The notes beneath the pieces were generated by a model. The model had not been told where the DNA came from. It made no database searches and saw only the letters and a list, made by a program, of their open reading frames with translations. From NCBI RefSeq assembly GCF_010183535.1, contig NC_071333.1, positions 20,086,587 to 20,150,586 on the forward strand: 64,000 nucleotides of DNA. Direction: 5' to 3'. The stretch is from Caenorhabditis remanei. Its lineage: Eukaryota; Nematoda; Chromadorea; Rhabditida; Rhabditidae. This document shows positions 37,561-50,199 of the stretch, piece by piece (position 1 is the stretch's first letter; each line of letters opens with the position of its first letter). The translations under genes and the position numbers were made by a program.

Positions 37561-39436
37561 GTCACAAAAATGTCCATTCGGACGGGTTGCCATTGAACAA
37601 CCTTCATGCTGGTTTAATATTTTTCCATTTCTAGCCAGTATCATTTCACCGCCAAAATAACCAACAGTTGTGAAATCTCCACTGTTTAGTCTATTCCTTC
37701 ATTTTCACAAAAATAATCATTTTCAGAACTTGTTCTTAACTAAACGCAGACCCTGTGCAACTTATTAATACTAATAATCTTTCATTGGAGAGTTTTTCGC
37801 CTACCAGAATAGTCACGGTACCAACCTAACCGCTGGTTAGTATTAATGTGTGCCACGCGTTCGCAGTCTACCGAGAGTGATCGATGGTATGGAAATATAT
37901 GTGCCTCCCTTTGACACCTCGTATCGTTCCCATCGGTGCCATTCAGTATATTTCTTTGCACTCTCTTCGTTTCTTTTTTGTTTACATTTCGGACAACCGA
38001 GAGTATCTTGGGGTTTGATTTTCAAAAGTTTCAAACTTCTAGGTGTTCACACCGTGGACTTCATTCTCAACAAAAAGATTAACAAGTTGGTTTTTTGTTT
38101 TGGACTACTTTTTCTGATTCTATTCCTTCGTGGGAGTACTAAAAGCTACTCAATATTTACGAAGACAGTAAAGGAGAGGAGAGAACTACAGTTGGAAAGA
38201 GGCTGTCGGGATTTTTACCTAGAGGATGAGCAGATTCCAGTTTGGATTTAAGATTTTTCGAAAAAGTTTGAACTTTTCCGTGAAAGTGTCAAATTTTTGA
38301 TTATCTCTCAGAATTTAGAAGAAATTCTGAAAAGTCATCAAAAAAGTTCACATTTTCGAAAACAATTCAAAAAATTGGTTCATTTTTAAAGCCGGGCTTT
38401 CGGGCCATTCCGGGCTTTGGCAAGTATGCCTATAGAATGTGAAATACGCTTTTACATACTCTCCGCCCCTTTCTTGTGAAACACGTGTTCACATGTGAAC
38501 CAGAGTGTTCGATAGTAACAAACTCTATGTGCCTCCTTTTGATTCACTGCTCCTGTTTCAATTGGTGTCGTGTAGTTTTTTCACTACACTCTTCCTTTTT
38601 CCCTTTTGTGGGGATCTGTGACATTTTATTCCTGTCGAACTACTTTCTATTCTCATGTTTCTCTTTTTCTAATTGTGCGATAACAACTTTAAAAATTAAA
38701 ATTTTCAGAAACAAACCACTGTCAACCAACCAACAAGATCTCTGCATTTCGTCAGAACCATTTGGTAAATTGGATCTTCTCTGTTTTCAGAAAAGGTAGG
38801 TAACCGGGAAAAAAATATGAGTAGAACAGGGGTTTGGGGGTTTCATCTACAGACAGCAGAGTCTTTTGATTTCTAACTCTTGTTTCAATTCATCTTTCTT
38901 CCACCATTAACTCAAAAAGCTAATACATTACGCGTTTCGTTTGCGATTGCGGTGCAGATAGATAGGCCTGTGAAATACCCAAGTACCCCTGTTTCTCACC
39001 TATATTGCTGCTGTAAGAAGGGTAAGAAGAAGAAAAATGATTGACGTAAACACCACACAAAATGAGAGAGGGAGAGAGAGGCTTACTGTATGTATGAGGT
39101 GGAGGACAGCTCACCGTTTTTGACGATGCTACGAAAAAAGTGGAATTTTCGTCAAAAATTTAACTTTTTTTGCAAAAAAATCGAATTTTTGACAATACCC
39201 GGCCCGGAAATTTTTCAACCATGTAGATAACTAATTCATAGATAAGTAATGATTAAAAAATTGTAATCTATCAGCCTTTCCTCCTTTTACAATGCTATTC
39301 TGACTAGAACACTAAAATAAAAAAACCTAAAGCAAAAAGGAGGAGGGGAGTCAACAACAGTAATCTTGATGGTGTGTAATTCAATGTGCACACAGTTTCA
39401 AGGATCTCCAATAACCAAATGTTTTTTCAGAAAACT
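37561..39436. other. Upstream region of the SUMO-protease gene
   Basis: No gene is called. The stretches at 37,840-38,250 and 38,470-38,810 resemble each other (ATGTGCCTCC-TTTGA and the following CATCGGTGCC/ATTGGTGTCG context). Segment 38,160-38,800 also resembles 48,960-49,460 upstream of the DOT1 gene (GAGAACTACAGTTGGAA; TTTTCAGAAACAAACCACTGTCAACCA against TTTCAGAACCAAACGTCTATCCGTCAACAA). Possible non-coding first exon near 38,709-38,798, ending at GTAGGT. The open frame at 37,850-38,251 is not supported by the other copies. Confidence 0.45.
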
Positions 39437-42400
39437 ATGAAGACTAGAAGCTACCGACGTCCAAAAAAGCCTGCTCAAAATCCAGCAGAACCGCAAAAAC
39501 GCGTCGTTCCAACTAAGGCAACAGGCAAAACGTCGGGGAAGAAGACACTCAAAAAGAATGAGAAAAAAAGTTGGTTCTGTTAATCTCAGTAGTTTTCGAA
39601 AAAATCTGCATTCTCCTAGCTCGTCCAACATCTAATGCCGCAACGAATGGAAAGAGAAAGGCGGTCGACACTACGGAGGCTATTGGTGAGCTATATAATG
39701 AAGTTAATAACTTTATCATTTTTCCAGATGCTTCTCGGGTGAAAAAAGCTAAAACGGACTTCTCTGCCAACGGCCGAAACCAGCGGCAGACTGAAAGAGA
39801 CAAGAAAAAAGCGGTGGCCAGCGCTCAGCAGGCTCGGGAATCCCGAGCAAGAAACAGGAACCGAGCGGATCCTCCGGCGACGATACGAAGGCGTCGAAGA
39901 CGGCCAGCTCGTGGACCTGGTGAGCTTGTCAACCTCTTTTTTTAAAAATAAAATAGTTAATTTGTTTTCAGGTGTCCAAGCCGCTGTCCAAGCCGCTGTC
40001 CAAGCCGCTGGCCAAGCCCCTGTCCTAGCCGACCTCCCAGCCGCTGTCCAAGCCGCCGTCCAGGCCGCCATATTAGCCGCCGTCCCAGATGCCGTCTTAG
40101 ACGCCATTCCAGTCGCTGTCCAAGCCGCAGTCTTAGGCGCCGTCCAAGTCGCAGTCCAAGCTGCCATCTTAGCCGCCGTCCCAGGTGCTGCCCCAGACGC
40201 TGTAACAGCCGCCGTCCCAGACAACGTCCGAGTCGACGACCCAGACTCCGTCCCAGACTCCGTTCTGAACACCGTCCCAAACTCCGTTCTAGACGCCGTC
40301 CTAGACGCCGTACCAGTTTTGTCAGAAGCAGTTGCTCAATACCCAGATGCAAGTTCAAACGGTTAGTCATAGAAACCTCTGCTATTAGGAAAGTAGATGA
40401 GCGATTTTTGTTTTAAAAAAATTGTGTGATGCCACAAAAGCCAAATGAAGGGGCAGGTTGAAAAACTTTTAACATTTGGCGTGCCTTACAAGGGAAGTGT
40501 GTAGAAACGCGGCTTTCAAGTGGTCTACAAAGTTGGTTGTAGGCATTTTCGACTACGGGAAGACCATTTCTGCCGTCAAAACCGGCTGAATGTTTCTGCA
40601 AGCAGAATCATAAGCTCTCGAATTTTACATATGGTCAAGCTTTTTCACAATATCAAAATCGGCAAATAATATGTTCTCATTTTTCGAACTTACAAGCACA
40701 GGTGAACCACAGAAATGGATTTTCCGTAGTCGAAGGTACCTATAACCAAATTATTAGATTTTTTGAAAGCCGCGTCTTCAAATATTTCTCTTGTTAGTGT
40801 TACGAATTGTCCCATAATAGAAGGGTTTTTGAGCAACGCTAATCATCACTAAAACTTCTTTTTTTAGTTGACAACTATTTTTTATGGTTGTTTCCTGAAA
40901 AGCTACCGCTGTTCAAAGAGATTCATCAATCGGTCACTTTGGTTGGTTGGCTATATCTCTTTAGCGATACCTTATCTAAAAAGTGATCAACTACAAAAAT
41001 GAAGTTTTTGTTATGACAGCAGTGCACACTTTTAAAATCGTGATTTTGTCCAAGTACATAGTTGACCAGTTCTGAACCTGTTTAGTCATTTGGAAACATG
41101 AATTTTATTATAAACCAGCCTGTCTATCCCGGTCGCTGTTCAAAGCATGCCAGTTCAGTTTTGCCCGCTGGCTCACATGGAATGACTCCCGACTGGCTCC
41201 ACAAAATTTGTGATTTTTTTGGCTCATTTGATAGGTTCTGCGAAAAAAATGATCAATCTAAGAGCTTTTCCGGTGACTGGACCTAATTTTTGAGATATTG
41301 AGATTTTTAGAAAAAACGGATTTTTTTCAAATTTTTTTTTCATTAATTTTTTACTCTATGTTACTAACTGCGTAGAGTAAAGTGAAAGACTGTAAATTGT
41401 AGAGAATTTTATAGGCTTTCCGATGGTAGTAAAAATAAAACTTTTTCATGTACCGTTTTTTCACTAGAGTCCAAAATAGATGACCAAAAAAAAAATTTTT
41501 TTTACTGGAAGAGTAACATAGAGTAAAAAATTAATGAAAAAAAAAATTTGAAAAAAATCCGTTTTTTCTAAAAATCTCAATATCTCAAAAATTAGGTCCA
41601 GTCACCGGAAAAGCTCTTAGATTGATCATTTTTTTCGCAGAATCTATCAAATGAGCCAAAAAAATCACAAATTTTGTGGAGCCAGTCGGGAGTCATTCCA
41701 TGTCAGTTTCTCTTCTCTTTCAGACCACGCCCAATTGTCTTTTATATAAAAGAATGATGTTCCATTTCATAATTAAATTCATTTCAGATGCAACTGCGAC
41801 AAAGGAAACGGAAGATTCTTGGTCTGGAAGCAAAGAAAGTGCAGCTAGACCTTCAACTAGCCTTCAGGACAAGCAAGACAAGAAGAGTAGAGTGTCGAAG
41901 GCTGATTCTGATGGAAATCTGGACAGCGACTTGACCGACAGTGCCAGCAGCTCACGGACTGAAGACGGAAATCAACAGGATCTGCCCGATCTGTTTGACT
42001 ATCCACCATCACCACTAGCACACACCTCTGGAGTTGTTTTGAATGGAGCACAAAGTCCGACTTTCTTGTCCCATGAAGAAAATCAACGCGAAAAGTCTGC
42101 CGAGGAGCAGAGCCGTGGATCAGAAATCGTGGATGTTGTTGAGAGACAAGAGTCGAATTTTAATATGTTAGGACAACTTGTCAGAGAGCCAGCAACTATC
42201 TCTGAAAGAAACTCGATTCCAGAAGATCATCAGATAGATATTGATACTCATACGATGCTTTCTGAACATGTAAATGTGCCAGAAACATCTGATGTTCTGG
42301 GAGCGGAAAGATCTTTGGATCAAGACAAAACTGACCCAATCTCAATCAATTCCGAGGAATATCGTCAGAATTCTGATTCGGTGAAAATGGATAGTCTTCA

Positions 42401-45100
42401 AATGCCCTCTCAATTGGAGAACGTTCAAGCAACTTCTGGAATTTTGAAATCAGACAGTGCTTTCGGTCCACATCAAACTGACCCAATCGCAATTAGTTGG
42501 CCGGAATATTGTCAAAATGATGACCCAGCGAGAGAGGATAATCTTCCAATGCCTTCTCAAATTGGAAAGACAGAAGCTATCTCTGTTACTGGAAGAAGCT
42601 CGAGCCCAGCGTATTCTACGGATAATACGGTCAAAATTGAGACTCACTCGATGACATCTCAACTGGCCATGACACCGTCCACCTCTGGAACTTCGGGAGC
42701 CGGAAGATCTTCGGATCAAGAGCCAACGGACGCAATCTCAATCAATCGGGCTGAATATCATCAAAATGCTGACTCGTTGAGAATCGATAATCCTCCGATG
42801 CCTTCTCAAATTGGAACGACAGAGACAGGAGCGAGTCCTGTCTCTCAGGGACATCAGAAAGAAGCACATATGTCGCAAACATCAGAAATTCACCATCCTC
42901 CTGCTCCTCAATCAACATCGGACGGTATTTTGAGAAATCTGCTTCCGAATGACACACATTCGCACCATTTTTACAACGGATTGCCAATGAACTATCCACA
43001 GTTGGGCCGAGCTTTCGGTCAAGTGCAACATCTTCCTCACCAGATGTTTGGATTGTTTCCAGCACCTTCATATCGTCAATATGCTGACTCGGCGAGAATG
43101 GATAATATTTCGATGCGTTCTCAAATTGGAACGACAGAGCCAGGATCGAGTGCTGTCACTCAGGGACATCAGAATGGAGCACTGATGCCACAAACATCAG
43201 CGAATCAGCATCCACCTGCTCCTCAACCAACGTTGGACCCTATTTCCACCCAGTTTCTTCCGAATGAAGCACAATCCCTCCATTTTCACAACGGATGGCC
43301 AATACACTATCCAATACACTATCCACCGCTGGGTGGAGCTTTGGGTCAAGGGCAGCATCTTCCTCGCCAGATGCCAAGAGCATATCCAACACTTCCATGG
43401 GATGATTTTACTGGACAAGGATCTAGCAATCAGTTTGGGGAGAATCCTCAGAATCCAATGCCTTATCAACTTGTTGATGGAGGAATTTCTGGTCTGCAGG
43501 ACAATAACTGGAAGGAAATAAACCATTTATTCGGAGTAGCTGATGACCAGTTTGCATTTTGTGATGAGCAGTTTCAATACCAATTCGCAGCTTATAATCA
43601 AAGTTTTGGTTAGTAAAAAACGAAAGCGGTTTCAAACAACAATTATGTTTGAATTTCAGCTAATTTCAACGTTGATCAAACAATGCATGAGGTGCCAGTT
43701 TCAGTCGCATCAATTCAGCCACCACCAGCAATGCCCGAACTGAACGCAGGTTTGTGGTCTTAATATTGAAAATTGAAAAACAATGACCACTTTTGTCAAA
43801 AATTTGGAAGTCATGACGAATGAAAAAAATCGAGTATGACCTATTTCTTTTTTGAAAATTAGACGCTAGAAGGATTTTGCATTTTAAAACCGACAATTTT
43901 CACTTTTAGAGGACTATGCAAAAGACGGACCAGCGATTTGGATAAAACGGGAGGGCATAATTATTGATGATGTACTCAAGCTGGAGGAGAGTCACTTCAT
44001 CAATGATAAAATCATCGCAAATATGGGCGATTTGTTAATTGAAAAAGTGAAAAAGGAAGAGTAAGTGATGACAATGATTTGAAACAATTCAAATTACTTG
44101 TTTTCAGAAAGGAAAAAATGAAAATCATGGACAGCTTATTCTTTGCCTGTATTCTAGAAAAAAAGCCGGAATACCTTGATGCTAACATTGCTCTCGACTA
44201 CAATACGAGAAATAAACTCTCTGAAACAACCAATAAATGGTTTAAAACCGAAAACCTTTTTGACAAAAAGGTCTTACTGTTCCCTATCAATGCCGACAAC
44301 CACTGGATGCTGACAGTTGTACTGAATCCAAGAGGAGCAATAATTGAAGAAGAAGACCCGACTAATCATCCCCCGTGTCGAATCTTCTTCATGGATCCAA
44401 TGGGATCGATAATTCAGTATCGGATCGAGAATATGAGAGAGCTGATTCGCACATTTCTGCGTGCCCACTTCGAAGCAGTGATGAATCTAGGAGGAAGAAC
44501 ACGAAAAGGAACAAAGTTCGCTCCAACAGCACAATTTGCACCGGATCGAGTACAAATTGCAACAATGAAAAACCTGCCAGTCCAGGAAAATATGTTTGAT
44601 TGTGGAGCATATGTCGTGCATTTCATGGATGGAATCCTTGATTGGAAAGACGGATTCTCCAATCTCCCGGTAAGTTATCATACATTCATTACCGATTGCA
44701 AGTCTTACCCCATTTCTAGGCACACGTGGACCCGGATTGGGAATCATGGCACCCGTCGTCCAACTACACTCTTGATATGATGAGAGAGAAAATCCTGAAC
44801 TCTCTCATTGATTTGAGCACCGAAGAAAAGAGGAGTCGCTTCAGTGGCTGGAAGCGAGCAAATTCCTTCGAGACGGGCAAGCGACACAGAAGATGTCAAA
44901 GTGCCGAGGAAATCAAGAAAAGGAGGCACAAAGAATACCGTCCGAGATGCATCACGCCGGTGGTTTTTCATTTCGATACTCACCCTTCAAAGTTTCCCAG
45001 TTTCAAAAGGAATCCTCGAGAGTTTGTTGAATCGGAGGACACCAAAACGGTGAGAAGAAGGTCTGATGTTCATAAGAGGTGCAATGTGATTTATCACTGA
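39437..45100 (+). CDS. Ulp/SENP-type SUMO protease with repetitive N-terminus
   Basis: Nine exons: 39,437-39,569, 39,620-39,685, 39,728-39,919, 39,972-40,361, 41,788-43,608, 43,660-43,749, 43,910-44,060, 44,108-44,669 and 44,720-45,100. They sum to 3,786 nt in frame and give 1,261 residues. The C48 peptidase domain spans roughly residues 905-1,165. It has the entry motif HFINDKIIANMGDLL, catalytic H1013 (NADNHW), D1044 (FFMDPMG), oxyanion Q1107 (PVQEN) and nucleophile C1113 (FDCGAYVVH), so it looks active. It would remove or process SUMO-like modifiers, probably in the nucleus. Residues 1-130 are very basic (KTRSYRR, RRRRRRP). Exon 4 (131-260) is a tetrapeptide VQAA-type repeat. Exon 5 (261-867) is a disordered acidic/serine-rich region with internal repeats containing MPSQIGTTE. 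The first six exons after exon 1 start and end in the same phase, consistent with exon shuffling. Introns carry a MITE and a hairpin. The start could be trans-spliced at 39,430. Confidence 0.85.
39972..40240 (+). repeat. 12-bp coding tandem repeat (VQAA) in the protease gene
   Basis: Imperfect tandem copies of GTCCAAGCCGCT encode V-Q-A-A and variants (ILAA, VPDA, VLDA). About 20-25 copies occur before the pattern fades into VPDS/VLDA. Third positions and the hydrophobic register are kept while residues vary. The GC content is much higher than in the flanking introns. Confidence 0.85.
40489..40793. mobile_element. MITE-like element in protease intron 4
   Basis: Second member of the family at 28,540-28,876. 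Tips are CAAGGGAAG and TTTCTCTTG, inside which lie GCGGCTTTCAAGTGG and its mirror TTTGAAAGCCGCG, then GGTTGTAGGCATTTTCGACTAC and a mirrored GTAGTCGAAGGTACCTATAACC. Confidence 0.8.
41175..41703. mobile_element. Foldback hairpin element in protease intron 4
   Basis: Arms at about 41,175-41,364 and 41,512-41,703 are near-perfect inverted copies (CACATGGAATGACTCCCGAC... and ...GTCGGGAGTCATTCCATG) around a loop of about 147 bases. The right arm ends 84 bases before the exon 5 acceptor and stays open in the exon 5 frame, so intron retention would not immediately truncate the protein. Confidence 0.85.
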
Positions 45101-48100
45101 CCACGTGTTAGTTGCTTTGTCCCCCAGTTCATATTTTAATTATAACTATCCATCAATTATAAATAACTATTAAAAAAAATTTTTATTAAAAAGTATGGAA
45201 CATTATATCTCGGTTAGTTTCACAGCTATAAAACTATTTTCAACCAAAGAAATATTCAAAAAATATCGATAAATATTTTGTCAATTGACAACTTTGAAAC
45301 AATCTTTGTTGAAACCGAGATATAACGTTTCAAGCTGCCATTTCTGAATGTTATTAGGTTTTAATGTAAGTTACAAGGTTTCTCTGAAAGCCTATTCATA
45401 TCCCCCAACTGCAGGTTTTACTGTAAGCAGATTTATATCTCCCACCTACACTTTTCCTGAAACTGTGTCTCACCCGCTTAAATTGTTTCTATTGTTCTTT
45501 TTTTAAGTAAGTACTGATTCAAATAATTCCCATCACATTGAAATTATTCTTGTATTGCTCCAATTGCCGTTTACTGTAATTTCTTTTACAGTTCCTTGCC
45601 TCCCATTTTATTACTCTGGCATTTTTATTTTATTATTCTGATTCAACTTTATATTATTTTCACTTATTCCCACACATTGGCACACACATAATATTTTTCT
45701 TAATAAATAATTTTTTAAATTTTTTAGCAATTAAACTTTTCAGATAACCATTTCAGAATTTTGTAGTAGTATATACAGATGAACAAGCGCAATGAGTCTG
45801 GGACGCATAACACAAATAACCCCTGGAAACCACGGTCTCCCTTCTCCTCTCTTCCCTCCCCCCCCCCTTTGATGGTCTGCCACGTCGGAAAATTAATCCG
45901 TCGGGCGGGAACTCTTTGAATCTATGAAACAACCACAGGGGGAGTCTCTATGTGTTTGGATGAAGAATATGATGAGGTAATACGAGGGGGCAAGGTAGAG
46001 AAGGTATAGGTTACTTTCTAAAAAATGGTTTGAATAGGTGCTGGTGTTTTCAGTGGAGAATAGTTCTGTTGTGATTTGAGCGGACCGTGCATGCCCAGCG
46101 CATATTTTTGTTTTGTAGCCCTAGTTACGTTTTGTACAATATTTGTGGAATCTATCTCATTTAAATTTTGCATCTTTCCGTGAAACCAACACTAATTATG
46201 TAAATTTGTAATTGCTTTTTGATTCAAGATGTAAAAAACTCTCAGATGCAATGTGACTGTGTCTAAGTTGTTTAATTTCTTTGATTTTTGGGAAACATTG
46301 TTACAAACTTTTATTTAACTAAGAAAATCAAACTTGTCACTTGGGGCCGATGTTCAAATTTCATAGTTTTTCAAATTTTTTACCTAGCCTTGGAAAGTAT
46401 GGGGAAACGTCTTAATACAAACTATGTTCACACCAAAGTAAGCTTAAAATAGAAACCATCCCGAAATTATCAAATGTCTCCGCGCCTTTAGATTGCTCAT
46501 ACATTCAGAGTCATAAAATCAGTGCGGCACCTTTAGCTTGGCGCGGCTATTTAGATGACCTGCTATTTAGCCAATCTCCTTCTACATTAGCCAAACTTTT
46601 ACTACTCATTGATCTCTTGCGGTAAGAACTGATAAGAGAACAGATAAATCAGGTAAATCCAAATATGTTTGTATGGGATTTGTCATTTTCTAATTTTGCC
46701 TTTATTACAAAACTTCTTGTACTCTTACCATAAAAATTTAAATGCCAAATCAACTTTGCTTATACTCGCCAGTAAGCTCCCTTACAAAAAAGGTGTCAAC
46801 TACAAAAATAATGTTTTAATTCTATTCTACACATTTCTGCACTTGTATACAACGACAAAGTTTTGTAACAGAAGCAGACTCTTGAAATGTGCCTGTTTTA
46901 AAATGTAAGTGTCGCACCCTTCTTGTTACCCTTTTTTTCATTGATACCAATTTGGGACTTTGAGGGTGTTTCAGTTTTTGTAAGTGATTTTTAACGTGTG
47001 GGAGAATTGATCATTCGATTTAAACCATTTTCGACAATGCATAGACTCAGTCATAGAGAATTACTGTATTCTGCCCTTTGCCCTACGGGTCCGCCACGTG
47101 AGCAGACTCATCAGGCGGGTGTCATCGTCGGTCTCTTTCGAAAATTCAAAAATAAAAGAGAGCAGAGTGACCCTGATACAGAAGGAAACGTAGACAAACA
47201 TCTCGAGCGGGAAATACTGTCGGGAAAACCTTTCGGGAACTCTTTGTGAAAGAGGGGGAGGTCCCGTTTCTGCTACTGGGTGGAAGGCGGGAAGGCACTA
47301 TATAAGGAAAGGAAAGAAGAGAGGATATCGTCATTATTCCAAGATTTTGTATTGTTTTACGTTAATGTTGTAATAGGGTTTTTAGGGTTTTAGTTTAAAA
47401 CTTTCCTTATGCTGAATTTCAAATGTAAAATCGAGCATGAGGATATTTCGACAACGAGCAGACCTTATATCTCATATTGAGACCATTATAGTAATGGTAG
47501 TAGTACATTATCACTAATCTTTTAGAATCACTAGTCTCCTTAGGATATACTTTATCTGCTTTTGGGCTTTTATTCCTAATCCAATCAGAACAAAAGTTAT
47601 TAAAACAGTTTTTCAGGTATCAACACTCCTCACGTGAACTCCCCCAACACATTTGTCAATTGAGGGCGTCAACAAGTGACCATTGACGGACCGTTCCCAC
47701 GCGTTCCTAAAAACGTTTTCCCGCACAAGTACCGGTGCAACCAATACAAAGCGGTGAGTTCAAATAATTACTATTTTTTTCTTTCTTTTCTCATCTGCTT
47801 GGTAGCGGCTGTCAATAGGATTTCTACAGTCGAATTTTTTAGAACATGTAGGTGACTTTTTTAAACAAATAACAAGAACAATTATTCATAATTTTGCATA
47901 ATTTTAAGCGATTTTCTTAATTTAGAGTGATTCCAATATGTTACACAACTTCCCAATTACCTACACCATGTATATCTTTGCTCTCTTATCCCATCTGCTA
48001 AATAGCGGCTGTCAATTAAATGTCTACATACATATTACTCTCCTTGTTGTAATACGCGTAGTTATTTTTTTTGGTACAAAAGTCCATAACAGCTATTCAA

Positions 48101-48950
48101 AATTTGAGGTTGTGAGAACTTTTTTCATCCTCATTCACTGAAAACTGATGGTACCTGACACTTTTTGATGACATGTTTTCAGGAAGTGAATACATTTTCT
48201 TTTCAAGGTTGTCGCCAAGCGACTATCCACATTTCTCCCGTTTCTGCTATTGTTCATTATGTATTTTGTTTAGTAGTATTGAATGTTATGACAGGTGGTA
48301 GTCTGGCTTCTATCGTTCAACTGTGACCTCTGTTAGAAAGAAAATTTACAACTTGAGGTGTAGACAGAGGATTTACAACTTTGAGGAGAGAGGGTGGTAC
48401 GGTATCCCTGATTGTTCCACGAAGTATTTTATGTATAAACTTTGTAAATTGTTTTAATAACCATGACTGGAAATACTGTTTTTTTCTTTTTCAACAATCC
48501 ACTAGTGTTTATGAAACTTTTCTCTTGTCTACATGGATTCCTCTAAAAATGAACCTCCAAAAAGAAAGAAATTTGAATCCTGAGATCTGTCTCACCACAG
48601 TTATCAGCGGTACTTTTATCAGTGAGTAATTTTGTGGATGCGTCAGAATCGGGCATGGTGGCAGAGCGGCTCTTTAAGGTCTCTCCAGGCAATTGGGGGA
48701 GTGGGGAGGTTTGACGGTCTCTTTTCCACCTTCATTTTCTTTTCTTTTTGCAATGGAGCAAATTTGAAATCACTTCTCCCTTTCTGAGAATGTTTTTGCT
48801 TCTTGTTTTTATTTCCTCTCATCTTATTAATGTTTTTTCTCACAAACATAGCGTACCGTTAGGATTTGAGCACATTTCAAAGTAAAATAACAAGGTTTTC
48901 GAATATAATATCCAAAAGTCGACAATTAGTGTTTTGTTTCTCTCTGATTC
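45101..48950. other. Intergenic, no supported gene
   Basis: Low-GC spacer. The patch at 45,870-45,920 (GTCTGCCACGT...CGGGCGGGAACTCTTTG) resembles 47,085-47,125 and 47,225-47,250 (GTCCGCCACGTG...CAGGCGGGT; GGGAACTCTTTG). The segment at 47,230-47,340 (GGTGGAAGGCGGGAAGGCACTATATAAGG) looks like a TATA-type promoter. No coding frame of substance follows within 500 bases. A GATA word (ACTGATAAGA) is at 46,628-46,637. A copy of the dispersed GTCAACTACAAAAAT motif is at 46,795. Confidence 0.45.
47230..47340 (+). promoter_or_regulatory. Possible TATA promoter without an identified gene
   Basis: CACTATATAAGGAAAGG at about 47,297 follows GGCGGGAAGG and a nearby CACGTG at 47,095-47,100. The downstream region to 50,200 has no recognisable exon except non-coding blocks, so this could drive a non-coding first exon of the DOT1 gene or an RNA. 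Weak evidence. Confidence 0.25.
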
Positions 48951-49470
48951 CTTCTGCTCCAAGATCAGTAGAAGGGAAGAGAACTACAGTTGGAACGGAG
49001 AAATACTCTCGTGACTACTTGCTCGGATAATATCGAAAAATACTTGGTTGCACCACTACATCTATGAAACGCTCACCCATATCCGCAACACAACACACTT
49101 TCACTTTTGAGGATTTGGCTACAGTAGCCGTTGCCATGCTTTTAAATGCAAAAATATCTGTTTTCTCTATTTAACCCCTGAACGATTATATTTGCACCTG
49201 CTGCTTAGAATGGTTTACAGATCTTTACACACCGTGTCCATTTTTTTCGGGATTACGGTCAGCGTAGGAATAGGGCGGGATATCAGGATGTAATTTCCAT
49301 CCGACTAGCTCTATTTTTTTATTTTCGTTGTTTTATGTATTCGGTGGAATGTCAACTTAAACCGTTCAAAATTTCAGAACCAAACGTCTATCCGTCAACA
49401 AATCCACTGTTCGACGTCTCGATAAATTTGTGATTCATTTCTTCTCTGTCTTGAAGAAAGTAAGTTGGGA
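48951..49470 (+). repeat. 5' flank block shared with the protease gene
   Basis: Matches 38,160-38,810 upstream of the SUMO-protease gene (GAGAACTACAGTTGGAA; then, after an interruption, a TTTCAG acceptor followed by AACCAAACG...TCAACAA). The last part, 49,379-49,460, ends in GTAAGT and could be a non-coding 5' exon spliced to 50,182. Confidence 0.45.
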
Positions 49471-50199
49471 AATTTCAAGAGTTTTATTCACGAGCAGTAT
49501 AGTCTTTCATAACCATCGTATTTCTCAATTCAATTCCTCTTCTACTCAAAATTATCATTGCCTAATGTGTTCCGTTAGCAAACACAAAAAACCCTGAAGT
49601 TTTTAGTTGAAAATGATCAACTTTGTGAATGTGAGACAGCCTCTCTGATGATATCACATTATCAATTGTTTATGGACTATACAGATCACATGTAGAGCTT
49701 CATTTTTGTAGTTGAAATTTTTTTTGTACAAACACATCCTAAGAAGTTACAGGCAGTCAATGTAAACATCTCAAAAACCTCTCCTTTTAGCACTGAAAAA
49801 GAGCAACAATCGCAATTATTTCTTTGACGATTGATAACTAATTGATTTGTGTCTGTACAAAAAAGGTGTCAACTACAAAAATGAAGATCTATTACTGTAT
49901 TTTTTCAGTTGCTATATATGCTTATTTCCGATTTATGTGTGAATTTAAGCTGATCGAAAAAAAACTTTTACGGCTCAAAACGGGGATCTATAAATTTTCT
50001 TTTTTTTGCAAAAATTTGTTATGGTGAAACTCCCCGCAGGTCGATTTGGTAGGTGAATTAATATGTGGCTAGTGTTCATTGGAGAAACACTAGGGGCTGT
50101 TATTAAATTAAGCAACTGTCAATGAATTGATTTTTCAATAACTCCTCAAAATGGCCACACATATTTTTGTTTTGATTCCAGACCGAAAACAACAAGAAA
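49471..50199. other. Immediate upstream region of the DOT1 gene
   Basis: AT-rich sequence. Two copies of the dispersed GTAGTTGA/GTCAACTACAAAAATGAA motif lie in opposite orientation at about 49,705 and 49,866. A TTGATTCCAG acceptor at 50,181 precedes the start codon by 18 bases, which could be a trans-splice or cis-splice acceptor. Confidence 0.4.

Noticed and set aside
39691..40370. Long minus-strand frames opposite the VQAA exon
   Set aside because: Shadow frames of a 12-bp coding repeat, which is open in several frames by its period.
47230..49460. A gene driven by the TATA-like site near 47,300
   Set aside because: No coding exon with matching splice phases was found before the DOT1 gene; kept only as a low-confidence promoter.
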